Assembly: GCA_964452105.1 (NCBI GenBank)
Contig: CAYVLI010000022.1
Coordinates: 1-15,188 of the forward strand
Reading direction: 5' to 3'
DNA from: CAYVLI01 sp964452105 [NCBI: uncultured Nitrospinota bacterium]
GTDB lineage: Bacteria > JAUXIQ01
DNA length: 15,188 nucleotides
Shown: positions 6,472 through 13,389 of the stretch, in pieces
How positions within the stretch are numbered: the stretch's first letter is position 1
How the letters are laid out: each line of letters starts with the position of its first letter
Notes under the pieces: generated by a model
Databases searched by the model: none
Told to the model about the DNA's origin: nothing
Seen by the model: only the letters and a program-made list of their open reading frames with translations
Position numbers and translations under genes: made by a program

Positions 6472-6921
6472 CTACGCACCTCCCACAATTATCTTTCCCG
6501 AGGCTACTTTAACCGGAAACTCCTCCAGGGGCGAGGGAGGCGGCCCCCCGATGACGTTCCCCTTGGTATCAAATTTTCCAGCATGGCAGGGGCAAAGGAA
6601 ATAACCTTCTTGCTCCTGCCACTTTATGATGCACCCCAGATGAGTGCATACAGCGGATAAAGCCACATACTCTCCGCCGACATTGAGCACAAAGGTCGGA
6701 TTGCCTTTATAAGTTATAAGCACGGCCTTACCCGGAGACAGTTCAGATTCGGGAACCTCTACACCTCCCATTCCCTCTTCCTGGGCCACCGGCTGTAGAT
6801 AGCGTATAAAAGGGTAAATAATTCCCGCCACTGTGGCGATCCCCAGGAAGGTTAAAATCCCCTTCACTAATTTCCTCTTGCTCGATGATTCGTATGTATC
6901 CATCGCCTCTTCTTCAGCCAT
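6472..6921 (-). CDS. Rieske [2Fe-2S] iron-sulfur protein
   Basis: High-potential iron-sulfur subunit that takes an electron from quinol at the Qo site. It has 149 residues. An N-terminal membrane anchor (about 20-42) is followed by a soluble domain with box I CTHLGC (92-97) and box II CPCHAGKF (110-117). Cluster ligands are C92, H94, C110 and H113, with C97 and C112 placed to form the stabilising disulfide. GGPPPSPL (125-132) is the family's proline loop. No twin-arginine pair is evident before the anchor; the N-terminus has only SSSKRK. AGGAG about nine bases upstream fixes the start. It lies 23 bp after the first cytochrome gene and just before cytochrome b6. Confidence 0.95.
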   Translation of the reverse strand: MAEEEAMDTYESSSKRKLVKGILTFLGIATVAGIIYPFIRYLQPVAQEEGMGGVEVPESELSPGKAVLITYKGNPTFVLNVGGEYVALSAVCTHLGCIIKWQEQEGYFLCPCHAGKFDTKGNVIGGPPPSPLEEFPVKVASGKIIVGGA

Positions 6922-6944
6922 CAGTATAACTCCTGAGCCCTGAA

Positions 6945-8129
6945 TTACTTATTCTTGGACACACGGGTCGAATCGGAGGCCATCTCAACCTCCATCCTAC
7001 CCTCTTGCAGCAAAATCGGTTTATAGAGATATGAGACAGCGGCCTTCGCTTCCACCGGAGCGCCCCGGGGAATGACGAACATGAAAATTTCCCTGTTCGT
7101 CTCGCCGGGAGCCAATCGGTTGTCGGAGGTTACCTCCGCAGACTTAATGAAAATATCGCTGTCCCGGGTAAGCTCGTTTCCTTCCTCGTCCAGGAGCGTC
7201 TTTTTGTATATCTTCCGGTTACTGAGCACCAGCCCTCTATCCGTCTTGAGATATACGTTCAAAACCAGCATCCGGCTCGGTATGCCCGTGGGGACCATGT
7301 GCCCGGAACCTGCGTTGGTTATATCGACCGATACCTTCACTCTGTTGCCGTCTCTGGTCACATCGGCTATTCTAACTTCAACCGCCTTCTTCAGTAATGG
7401 GATGGAATGGCCACCCGACACGTCGTGCCGGTTGATCGTTGAACCTTCCTTGCCCTCTCCGCTCTCCGTAACGGCAATTTCTCCGGAGACCTCAGCCATA
7501 TGACAGAACTGACACTGTTTGCCCTCCCTGGCATAAGAGCTCTCCTTCCATTCCGAATATGTGCCGAGTAACAGCACCCCTCTCTCGTTTCTGTATTCGT
7601 GGCAGCCCGCACAGAGTTCAGACTTCGTATGCAGCGGGGAATACTTCACCTCATGGTCGCTGAACAGTTTTTGGCTGGGGAGCAACGGGCCCCGCTTGAC
7701 TTTTCCGACATCGAGTATAAAGGTTGGGCCGCTCGAATCGAGATTCACCGACTTGATGGAATGGCAAAAGTCGCAGGTGACTCCCTCCTTTGAAAGCTCA
7801 CTATTCAGGGCGTAGTCTCCGGTAAGCTGGGTAGTGGGAGCGTGGCATCGAGGGCAGAGGTACCTGGCTTCCCCTTCCGTTTTCTTGTAGGCTTCAAGGT
7901 ATGCCGTTTCGAAAACCGGGTCATCCACGGAGTGCCTGTGCAGCGATTTGCTCCAGTAATTGTATATCTCCTTGTGACAATCGCCGCACTTTCTGCCGTT
8001 AGTGAATTCTGCAGTTTTATCATTACCGGCATGCGCGCTGCGGGAGGAAATTGCTCCAACTAAAACAATAGTTAAAAATATTAAATAGCATATTGTGAGC
8101 TTGAGGTTAGTTACTCCCTGTTCTTTCAT
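6945..8129 (-). CDS. Pentahaem cytochrome c554-like protein, first gene of the operon
   Basis: Exported multihaem cytochrome of 394 residues. A signal peptide ends near residue 34 (SSRSAHAG). Five CxxCH sites lie at 48-52, 92-96, 119-123, 173-177 and 206-210, in a cytochrome c554-type arrangement. The remaining part (about 245-390) is a beta-rich domain with the VDITNAGSGHMVPTG motif often seen beside haem domains in such proteins; the extra His may ligate haems. I chose the ATG at 8129 because GGAG sits nine bases before it. An upstream in-frame ATG at 8144 lacks a ribosome site. A possible 30-codon ORF ends five bases before this start. The protein probably carries electrons from the Rieske/b complex, or acts as a reductase; the acceptor is unknown. 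Confidence 0.88.
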   Translation of the reverse strand: MKEQGVTNLKLTICYLIFLTIVLVGAISSRSAHAGNDKTAEFTNGRKCGDCHKEIYNYWSKSLHRHSVDDPVFETAYLEAYKKTEGEARYLCPRCHAPTTQLTGDYALNSELSKEGVTCDFCHSIKSVNLDSSGPTFILDVGKVKRGPLLPSQKLFSDHEVKYSPLHTKSELCAGCHEYRNERGVLLLGTYSEWKESSYAREGKQCQFCHMAEVSGEIAVTESGEGKEGSTINRHDVSGGHSIPLLKKAVEVRIADVTRDGNRVKVSVDITNAGSGHMVPTGIPSRMLVLNVYLKTDRGLVLSNRKIYKKTLLDEEGNELTRDSDIFIKSAEVTSDNRLAPGETNREIFMFVIPRGAPVEAKAAVSYLYKPILLQEGRMEVEMASDSTRVSKNK

Positions 8130-8134
8130 CGCTT

Positions 8135-8227
8135 TCAGCTCCATTTTTTGGCTAACAAGCGGACCTGGCTCTTCTCCTCACCGGTCAGCACCATCCCCAT
8201 CTCATAATTAAATAGATGCAACGTCAT
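8135..8227 (-). CDS. Possible 30-codon leader ORF coupled to the cytochrome gene
   Basis: An ATG-to-TGA frame encoding MTLHLFNYEMGMVLTGEEKS followed by QVRLLAKKWS. It ends five bases before the cytochrome start, and its last codons overlap the cytochrome's GGAG ribosome site, the geometry expected for translational coupling. A possible ribosome site (AAGG about nine bases upstream, then GAGG) is modest. It could be a regulatory upstream ORF, a tiny protein or chance. No family is recognised. Confidence 0.4.
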   Translation of the reverse strand: MTLHLFNYEMGMVLTGEEKSQVRLLAKKWS

Positions 8228-8316
8228 TGACCTCGCCCTTGTAAAGGACAGGAAAAGCTCGTGCTTTTGAATGCTTTTTTAAATAACCTTAGCATTGAAG
8301 GGGGGTGCAACCCGGA

Positions 8317-8355
8317 ACAGACATCTTCTCGTCTGTCTAAGATCGTCTTATAGAC
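8317..8355 (-). promoter_or_regulatory. Adjacent hairpins in the cytochrome operon leader
   Basis: ACAGAC (8317-8322) pairs with GTCTGT (8331-8336) over an 8-nt loop. Immediately beside it, GTCTAAGA and TCTTATAGAC form a second stem with a two-base bulge. Both would be transcribed in the leader. Function unknown. Confidence 0.3.
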
Positions 8356-8382
8356 AATAACTTTTTGGCAGGGTGCTACTAT

Positions 8383-8397
8383 CTCTTATTATAAGAG
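8383..8397. promoter_or_regulatory. Perfect palindrome, possible operator
   Basis: CTCTTAT-T-ATAAGAG is a perfect 7-bp dyad around a single T, about 130 bp downstream of the predicted transcription start of the cytochrome operon. It could bind a dimeric regulator; the one-base centre makes an RNA hairpin less likely. Confidence 0.35.
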
Positions 8398-8530
8398 CCG
8401 ATAAATCGCAGGACCATCACCATACATGACAGAAAAGACTTATTACTACTGCCATATATGGTTTGTTCTACATGATTTTGCAACACCTTCTTGTCAGTCC
8501 TTACCTCCTTCTTACATCCTGTTGGAGGCT

Positions 8531-8559
8531 ATTATTTCTCAGTAATGAATAAATGTCAA
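8531..8559 (-). promoter_or_regulatory. Sigma70-type promoter for the Rieske/cytochrome operon
   Basis: Read on the minus strand, TTGACA (8559-8554) is followed after 17 bp by AATAAT (8536-8531), one base off consensus. The 40 bases upstream (8560-8600) are very AT rich, like an UP element. Transcription would start near 8524, giving a leader of about 395 nt. Confidence 0.65.
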
Positions 8560-8677
8560 GCTTAGTTTACAATCATTTTCATAATATTTTAAATTTTTTC
8601 CCATCCCCCATCACGGCTCTTCCAGCCGTGGAACGGACTCATCGCAAGCAATAAATCCGGCTAAAATCTGCGGGGAC

Positions 8678-8693
8678 CGCATAGACTCTGCCA
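8678..8693 (-). promoter_or_regulatory. Weaker sigma54-like site upstream of the cytochrome operon
   Basis: On the minus strand TGGCAGAGTCTATGCG has the invariant GG and GC ten bases apart with TGGCA and TGC in place. Three consensus positions differ. The orientation suits the cytochrome operon, but the leader would be about 540 nt. Confidence 0.3.
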
Positions 8694-8742
8694 ATATTTG
8701 CAGTAACCTCGATGGGTTATCTGCCTATTTGACAGATATAAA

Positions 8743-8758
8743 GCAAAGGAGTCTTTGC
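8743..8758 (-). terminator. Weak terminator candidate after the receiver gene
   Basis: On the minus strand GCAAAG-ACTC-CTTTGC is a perfect 6-bp stem followed by TTTATAT. It lies about 110 bp after the receiver stop. The T run is short. Confidence 0.25.
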
Positions 8759-8865
8759 GCGGAATATGCTGAGAAAGGGGCATTTTTACCTATAACAGGC
8801 GAGTTAACAATTTGAGGATTCAGTGCATCTTGTTGAGGACGGTATATGCATCCTTTTAGCTTTTT

Positions 8866-9255
8866 CTAACAGTTTTTTCTGCTATCCAGCAGGTTTTTTA
8901 TGGTTTCAATCACTTTATCAATCTGAAAGGGCTTGATCAGACATGCGTCTGCTGCCTTTCTGATATATTCTTCAACGCGCTGGTTCACATCCAGATATAC
9001 ATACATGACGATAACCGGTATTTCAGGCGCAATCTCCTTAATCATCCTGAGAAGATCGAAGATATAGATTCCTTCGATCCTCGAATCGGCTATTACCATG
9101 TTTATCTTTTCGTTCTTCAAAATTTCCAGGACTTCGTAACCGTCGGAGGCCGTAAATACAGAATAGCTCTCCTTCAGAAACAGATCCATGCTGTACCTGA
9201 CGCCCGTGTCGGGATCGGCAATCAAAATTTTCTTCAGTTCTTTTGCCACTTGCAT
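8866..9255 (-). CDS. Stand-alone receiver-domain response regulator
   Basis: A 129-residue single receiver (CheY-like) with no output domain. From the ATG at 9255, the acidic pair is D14 and D16 (IADPDTG), the phosphoacceptor is D57 (MVIADSR) and the conserved Lys is K108 (CLIKPF). The switch Thr/Ser that normally follows strand 4 is replaced by Tyr (Y85 in VIVMYVYLD), so phosphorylation may not switch it in the usual way. The frame also reaches a GTG at 9267; neither start has a good ribosome site. It follows the NtrC-type gene in the same direction after 265 bp, behind its own sigma54 promoter. It may pass phosphate onward or bind a partner protein; no target is visible. Confidence 0.88.
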   Translation of the reverse strand: MQVAKELKKILIADPDTGVRYSMDLFLKESYSVFTASDGYEVLEILKNEKINMVIADSRIEGIYIFDLLRMIKEIAPEIPVIVMYVYLDVNQRVEEYIRKAADACLIKPFQIDKVIETIKNLLDSRKNC

Positions 9256-9289
9256 GGCTAAAACCACAAATTCTCAAATAATAATTCAC

Positions 9290-9308
9290 GTTACGGATAA
9301 CGCGTAAC
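9290..9308. promoter_or_regulatory. Dyad in the receiver gene leader
   Basis: GTTACG (9290-9295) and CGTAAC (9303-9308) are perfect complements, with a second overlapping dyad CGTTA/TAACG inside. It lies between the sigma54 promoter and the receiver start, so it could be an operator or a leader hairpin. Confidence 0.35.
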
Positions 9309-9364
9309 CTTTCCTGATAGATCGGCTCCACGCATAAATCCCTTTAAGGCTTGAATACTCTTCA

Positions 9365-9380
9365 AGCAAAGGTCATGCCA
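9365..9380 (-). promoter_or_regulatory. Sigma54 (RpoN) promoter of the receiver gene
   Basis: On the minus strand TGGCATGACCTTTGCT matches the -24/-12 consensus (TGGCAYRNNNNTTGCW) at every defined position. The GG (9379-9378) and GC (9367-9366) are correctly ten bases apart. Transcription should start near 9354, about 100 nt before the receiver ATG. Such promoters need an NtrC-type activator, and one is encoded immediately upstream. Confidence 0.75.
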
Positions 9381-9439
9381 TCGAAAAAGATAAACGGCAG
9401 GCTAAAACCCAGGAGGGCTGTTGTAGAGGGATTTTACGC

Positions 9440-9453
9440 TCGGAAGTTTCGGA
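9440..9453. promoter_or_regulatory. Candidate activator-binding dyad
   Basis: TCGGAAGTTTCGGA is an imperfect palindrome (10 of 14 positions). It lies about 85-100 bp upstream of the predicted sigma54 start, a usual enhancer position. Its TCGGAAGTTT core recurs upstream of the kinase gene at 13130-13139. Confidence 0.4.
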
Positions 9454-9520
9454 TATAATGGAATGGACGAGGGTGTTGAAACTCTTAAATATAAGAATTT
9501 AATCCGATTTATTTTTGTTT

Positions 9521-10900
9521 TTAAGAATCAGGGCCGGCTTTTTTTATACCCAGCTCTTCTATTTTCCTGTATAGGGATGCCAGGCTCAACCCCAGGAGGC
9601 GGGAAGTTTCCTTCTTGTCATTTCCAGTCTTTTTCAGAACGTTAGTGATATGCTCTCTCTCATATATCTTCATGGCCTCCTTTAAATTGTATTCTCCCGT
9701 GAGTTCTTCCATCTGCGGTCTGAACATCAGGGGGAGATCGTCTAAGGTAATAAATTCGCTGTCACCAAGTATGGTCGCCCTCTCTATGACGTTCTCCAAC
9801 TCTCTCACGTTACCTTTCCAACGGCTATTCAATAGAGCCTTCATGGCAAGGTTATCGACACCCTTGATGCTTTTCTTCAATTCCTTATTAAATTTCTGGA
9901 TGAAATGCCTCACGAGGATAGGTATGTCTTCCTTCCTCTCCCGGAGGGGAGGTATGGATATCTCCAGCACATTGAGTCTGTAGTAAAGATCTTCTCTGAA
10001 GGCGCCTCTGGTTATCTCTCTTACCAGATCCTTGTTCGTGGCTGCTATAATCCGTGCATCCACCTTTATGGGCTTGGTGGAGCCCAGCGGATAAATTTCT
10101 TTGCTTTCGATGGCCCTTAACAGCTTAACCTGAATGGGCCCTGGCACCTCCCCTATCTCATCCAGGAATAGCGTGCCCTGATGCGCCACCATGAACATGC
10201 CCACCTTATCCGCTGTCGCACCTGTGAATGCACCCTTCACATGGCCGAAAAGCTCGCTTTCCAGCAGCGTCTCCGGAATGGCCCCGCAATTAATCGGAAC
10301 GAAGCTCCCATCTTTGTAAGGACCGTTAAAATGTATGGCTCTGGCTACCAGTTCCTTCCCTGTGCCGCTTTCGCCGGTAATGAGGACGTTTGCCCGGACG
10401 ACTGATATCTTTTCTATCATTTCAAAGAGGTGGGCAATCGCCTTGCTCTTCCCTATGATGTTCTGGAAATCCCACTGCTTCTCTATTATCTCTCTGATGA
10501 GCCTGGCTTCCAGTATCTGCTTCTTGTATTTTATCAGGTGGTCTATTCTGGTCAGGATATCGTCGAAGGCCAAAGGCTTAATAATGTAGTCGTAGGCCCC
10601 TTTGCGAAGCGACTGTATCGCTGTTTCCAGGGTGGCGTAAGCGGTTATCATTATGACGAAGCTTTGCGGGCTAATCTCTGAAATTCTCTCAAGCACTTCT
10701 GTGCCGTCCATTCCCGGCATCCTGATATCACATATGACTACGTCGTAATCTTCCCTGTGTATTTCTTCTAAAGCTTCCCGGCCGTTGGCGCATGCGAAGA
10801 CGTGGTAACCCTCATCGGCGAGCACCTCCGATAGAGTCTCCCTTATGGTCTTTTCGTCATCGACCACCATTATTCTACCCGCGACCTCTTGCTCAGGCAT
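9521..10900 (-). CDS. NtrC-family sigma54-dependent response regulator
   Basis: Transcription activator of 459 residues with the classic three-part build. The receiver (about 9-120) has D14/D15, phosphoacceptor D58, T86 and K108. The AAA+ sigma54-activation domain (about 148-390) has Walker A GESGTGKE (176-183), the sigma54-contacting GAFTGA loop (223-228), Walker B FLDE (245-248) and GNVREL (363-368). A Fis-type helix-turn-helix closes the protein (about 415-452). All key residues are intact, so it should respond to phosphorylation and open sigma54 promoters. AAAGGA six to seven bases before the ATG supports the start. It overlaps the kinase end by eight bases, marking them as partners. A sigma54 promoter lies just past its stop. 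Confidence 0.96.
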   Translation of the reverse strand: MPEQEVAGRIMVVDDEKTIRETLSEVLADEGYHVFACANGREALEEIHREDYDVVICDIRMPGMDGTEVLERISEISPQSFVIMITAYATLETAIQSLRKGAYDYIIKPLAFDDILTRIDHLIKYKKQILEARLIREIIEKQWDFQNIIGKSKAIAHLFEMIEKISVVRANVLITGESGTGKELVARAIHFNGPYKDGSFVPINCGAIPETLLESELFGHVKGAFTGATADKVGMFMVAHQGTLFLDEIGEVPGPIQVKLLRAIESKEIYPLGSTKPIKVDARIIAATNKDLVREITRGAFREDLYYRLNVLEISIPPLRERKEDIPILVRHFIQKFNKELKKSIKGVDNLAMKALLNSRWKGNVRELENVIERATILGDSEFITLDDLPLMFRPQMEELTGEYNLKEAMKIYEREHITNVLKKTGNDKKETSRLLGLSLASLYRKIEELGIKKAGPDS

Positions 10901-13040
10901 CCTCTATCCTTTCATTTACTACAGGAAGCGACACGGTGAATAGAGTTCCTTTCTGCAGTTCACTGCGCACACTTATCTCTCCGCCCAGATTTTTCACCAC
11001 TCCGTAGCTCACCGAAAGCCCCAATCCCGTCCCCTTGCCCACTTCCTTGGTGGTGAAGAAAGGGTCGAAAATCTTATCAAGGTTGCTCTCGGGAATACCC
11101 TCACCCGTATCCTCTAAAGTTATTTTTATCTGCTCATTATCCTGGCATGACTTTATGTGGAGTTCGCCTCCCTTCTCCATGGCATCGAAGGCATTCAGTA
11201 TTATGTTGAGAAAAACCTGTAACAACTGGTCTTCTATTATTTTTATCATAGGCAGCCTGGCGTCCAGATCCATGAAGAGCTTAACGTTTTTCCCCCTCCT
11301 ATCATACTTCATGAGGCCGACGGCCGCACGGACTGTATCGTTAACCTGAGAATATTTCCATTGATAGCTCGGGGGCCGGGAAAAATCCACCAACTCCCGG
11401 ACTATTTTGGATATCTTCTCGATGTGCTCACTCATGAGATCCAGCTTCTCGTAGATACTGTTATCCGATGCTCTCCGGCGCATTATCTGAACGAGAGAGG
11501 ATAAAGATGTCAGTGGATTGCCTATTTCATGGGCTATTCCGGCCGCCAGCATACCGACCCCCACCATCTTTTCCTGATGCACAAGCTGGCTCTGCAACTC
11601 CTTGGTTTCCGTGAGGTCCTTACCTATTCCCAGCGTTCCTATCACCTCGCCCTTTTCATTTTTAAGGAGAGATGAGGAAATGCTCACGGGAATCCTCCTC
11701 CCATCTTTGGTGACCAGCTCGGTCTCGAAGCTCTTGTAATTCTTATGGGCGTTGAGCCTCTGCATTACTCCTCTGGCCTCCTCCATACCTCCCTTATAAA
11801 GCTCCGATATGTGCATCCCACGCGCTTCTTCCCGGCTGTAATCGAGCATCTCCTCGGCGGCCAGGTTGAAGAATGTTATCCGGCCATGGATATCTGTTGT
11901 AATAATGATATCAACCGAGCTGGAGACAAGATTGTCGAGATAATTCAGGGCAGACCTGAGCTGGCGCTCCCTCTCCGTCAGCGACCGGGCCATCTGGTTA
12001 AAGGAACGGGCCAGCTTTCCCAGCTCATCGTTAGATTTCACTTCCAGCGGGCGAGAGAAATCCCCCCTGGAAAACTCACCGACCTGATTGAAAATCTTGG
12101 TTATGGGTCCGGTGATGCCCCGCGCCTCTATAAGCCCGCCGATGAAAAATACCGCGATGCTGACCAGAATGATGAGAATGGTGGCTTTAGTCTGGTTCCC
12201 GGCGTAGGCCATAACCTCTTTGGTGCTCTGAACGGCCAATAGCGACCAGCCCAGGCCTGGATATTCCATGAAGCCGCCCAGGGGCTGATAGCTTATGAAA
12301 GAGTCTATGCCCCGGACATCCTTTTCCCTTATCATCCCGCTCTCGCCTCGCCTGGCCCGCTGGTATGCTTGTAAGGAGCCGGCATCCATTTCCAGCGGGG
12401 GATAAGCGCCGGAACTGCTGAGTATCACCGTACCGTTCTTTCTCACCAGAAGGAGGTAGCCCGTCTCCCCCAGCTTGAAGTTCTTGAAACCCCCAGCGAT
12501 GTAGTCCATCGCTATCGACGCATGCACGGCGCCTTTGAAGCCGCCATCGGGCCCTCGAATGGGTGAAGTGAAATGGACTGCAGGCTCTCCGTATAGATGA
12601 CTGCACAAGCTCACTTCCTCAACCTGCGTGAAAAGCGTCTGCCTTACATTGATGAACCAGGACTTATTCTTCAGGTTTTCGCCTGTAAACCGGGGGTCGT
12701 TGGAGAAGAGTACTTTGCCATCCTCATCCAGGACGCCTATCCAGGCGTAAGGCGAATACAGAACGGAAAGGTTTTTCATCACCTCTGCATTTCCCGCTCC
12801 GCCGGCCATATCCGTTGACGAGAGAAAGGAGGCATACAGTTGTATGGCCGCCCACCGGTGATACAGCAGCGACTCTATGCTCCGGCCGACCTGCACGGGA
12901 ATCGCCTGCAGCTTGTCTTTTACCTCTCCTGTGATGGCCTTACTGGTGATGTATTGGCTGACCATCCCGCTGAACAGAAGCGTAGCTATACCCAGGACCA
13001 GTATGGTAAAAATAAACCTGCTTTTTATGCTCTGAAACAT
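10893..13040 (-). CDS. Membrane sensor histidine kinase (dCache-HAMP-PAS-HisKA-HATPase)
   Basis: Sensor partner of the overlapping NtrC-type regulator, 715 residues. Membrane helix 1 (about 8-30) and helix 2 (about 286-304) enclose a periplasmic double-Cache region (about 35-280, including [15 protein letters not shown] and a second module near [13 protein letters not shown]). A HAMP linker follows (about 305-360), then a PAS domain (about 365-485) and HisKA with phosphoacceptor H504 in [10 protein letters not shown]. The ATPase domain has the N box around N612/N616, DTGEGIP (644-650) and GKGTGLGLS (668-676). Cache domains usually bind small carboxylates, amines or similar solutes directly; which one cannot be told here. 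The catalytic motifs are intact. It is transcribed away from the DUF169 gene, with 349 bp between the two. Confidence 0.96.
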   Translation of the reverse strand: MFQSIKSRFIFTILVLGIATLLFSGMVSQYITSKAITGEVKDKLQAIPVQVGRSIESLLYHRWAAIQLYASFLSSTDMAGGAGNAEVMKNLSVLYSPYAWIGVLDEDGKVLFSNDPRFTGENLKNKSWFINVRQTLFTQVEEVSLCSHLYGEPAVHFTSPIRGPDGGFKGAVHASIAMDYIAGGFKNFKLGETGYLLLVRKNGTVILSSSGAYPPLEMDAGSLQAYQRARRGESGMIREKDVRGIDSFISYQPLGGFMEYPGLGWSLLAVQSTKEVMAYAGNQTKATILIILVSIAVFFIGGLIEARGITGPITKIFNQVGEFSRGDFSRPLEVKSNDELGKLARSFNQMARSLTERERQLRSALNYLDNLVSSSVDIIITTDIHGRITFFNLAAEEMLDYSREEARGMHISELYKGGMEEARGVMQRLNAHKNYKSFETELVTKDGRRIPVSISSSLLKNEKGEVIGTLGIGKDLTETKELQSQLVHQEKMVGVGMLAAGIAHEIGNPLTSLSSLVQIMRRRASDNSIYEKLDLMSEHIEKISKIVRELVDFSRPPSYQWKYSQVNDTVRAAVGLMKYDRRGKNVKLFMDLDARLPMIKIIEDQLLQVFLNIILNAFDAMEKGGELHIKSCQDNEQIKITLEDTGEGIPESNLDKIFDPFFTTKEVGKGTGLGLSVSYGVVKNLGGEISVRSELQKGTLFTVSLPVVNERIEDA

Positions 13041-13096
13041 ACAATTTGCGCTCTCAGGTTAAGGAAAACGATTTAACGGATTGTTTTCCACGTCGA

Positions 13097-13125
13097 ATTC
13101 TAACAGAAGTAGATTTTCTTTTTAA
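13097..13125 (-). promoter_or_regulatory. Candidate promoter of the kinase-regulator operon
   Basis: On the minus strand TTAAAA (13125-13120) is followed after 17 bp by TAGAAT (13102-13097), with TGT directly before it as an extended -10. The start would be near 13090, about 50 nt before the kinase ATG. Confidence 0.4.
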
Positions 13126-13129
13126 GCGT

Positions 13130-13139
13130 AAACTTCCGA
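13130..13139. promoter_or_regulatory. Second copy of the TCGGAAGTTT motif
   Basis: AAACTTCCGA on the plus strand is the exact complement of the 10-base core at 9440-9449. It abuts the predicted -35 of the kinase promoter, as expected for autoregulation, though chance cannot be excluded. Confidence 0.3.
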
Positions 13140-13278
13140 AACCCGGCTCGACTTTTTTCTAATTTCAAGGATATATTATTCCAAAGGGAAATATTTCATG
13201 AAAAAGACTTAAAGCAAATTCGTGAATAACGGCTATCGTTCCCAGTTTTGTACCGTTCTTTTAATTAAATAGCTTTGT

Positions 13279-13308
13279 TTGACCCGGGCGATAAATCTCT
13301 GATATAAT
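13279..13308 (+). promoter_or_regulatory. Sigma70-type promoter of the DUF169 operon
   Basis: TTGACC (13279-13284) and a perfect TATAAT (13303-13308) are 18 bp apart. Transcription would start near 13315, leaving about 75 nt of leader before the ATG. Confidence 0.7.
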
Positions 13309-13389
13309 AGTTTTATCATGTTATCTTCATGAAAACTTTTCAAATAAATTAACACAATACCCGAATATGGAAAGGACGCGTGGTTAAAA

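Larger units (their letters stand above)
8228..8854. other. Upstream region and leader of the cytochrome operon
   Basis: About 630 bp without a clear gene. It holds the minus-strand promoter, a leader with hairpins, a 15-bp palindrome and a weaker sigma54-like site, each listed separately. It also holds a perfect 7-bp hairpin at 8612-8630 (CACGGCT/AGCCGTG) lacking a T run, and a perfect ribosome-binding consensus (AAGGAGGT, minus strand, 8503-8510) with no well-spaced start codon. Confidence 0.5.
13041..13389. other. Divergent intergenic region between kinase and DUF169 genes
   Basis: AT-rich, no gene seen. It holds a candidate promoter for each direction and one copy of the TCGGAAGTTT motif, all listed separately. 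Confidence 0.55.

Noticed and set aside
6471-6488. Longer cytochrome b6 start at the TTG at 6488
   Set aside because: It would overlap the Rieske stop, and the GGGAGGT that serves the ATG at 6470 would lie inside the gene.
8407-8422. GG-N10-GC site (minus strand) in the cytochrome leader, as another sigma54 promoter
   Set aside because: Only TGG and TGC match; it lies inside the predicted leader and is much weaker than the site at 9365-9380.
8391-8500. Minus-strand GTG frame of about 35 codons following the AAGGAGGT at 8503-8510
   Set aside because: The ribosome site is about 17 bases from the GTG, too far, and a nearby ATG is followed at once by a stop codon.
8612-8630. Hairpin CACGGCT/AGCCGTG as a terminator of the receiver gene
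   Set aside because: No T run follows on either strand; on the minus strand it is followed by G and A runs.
8729-8734. Plus-strand TTGACA as a promoter
   Set aside because: No -10 at 16-18 bp spacing and no plus-strand gene follows.
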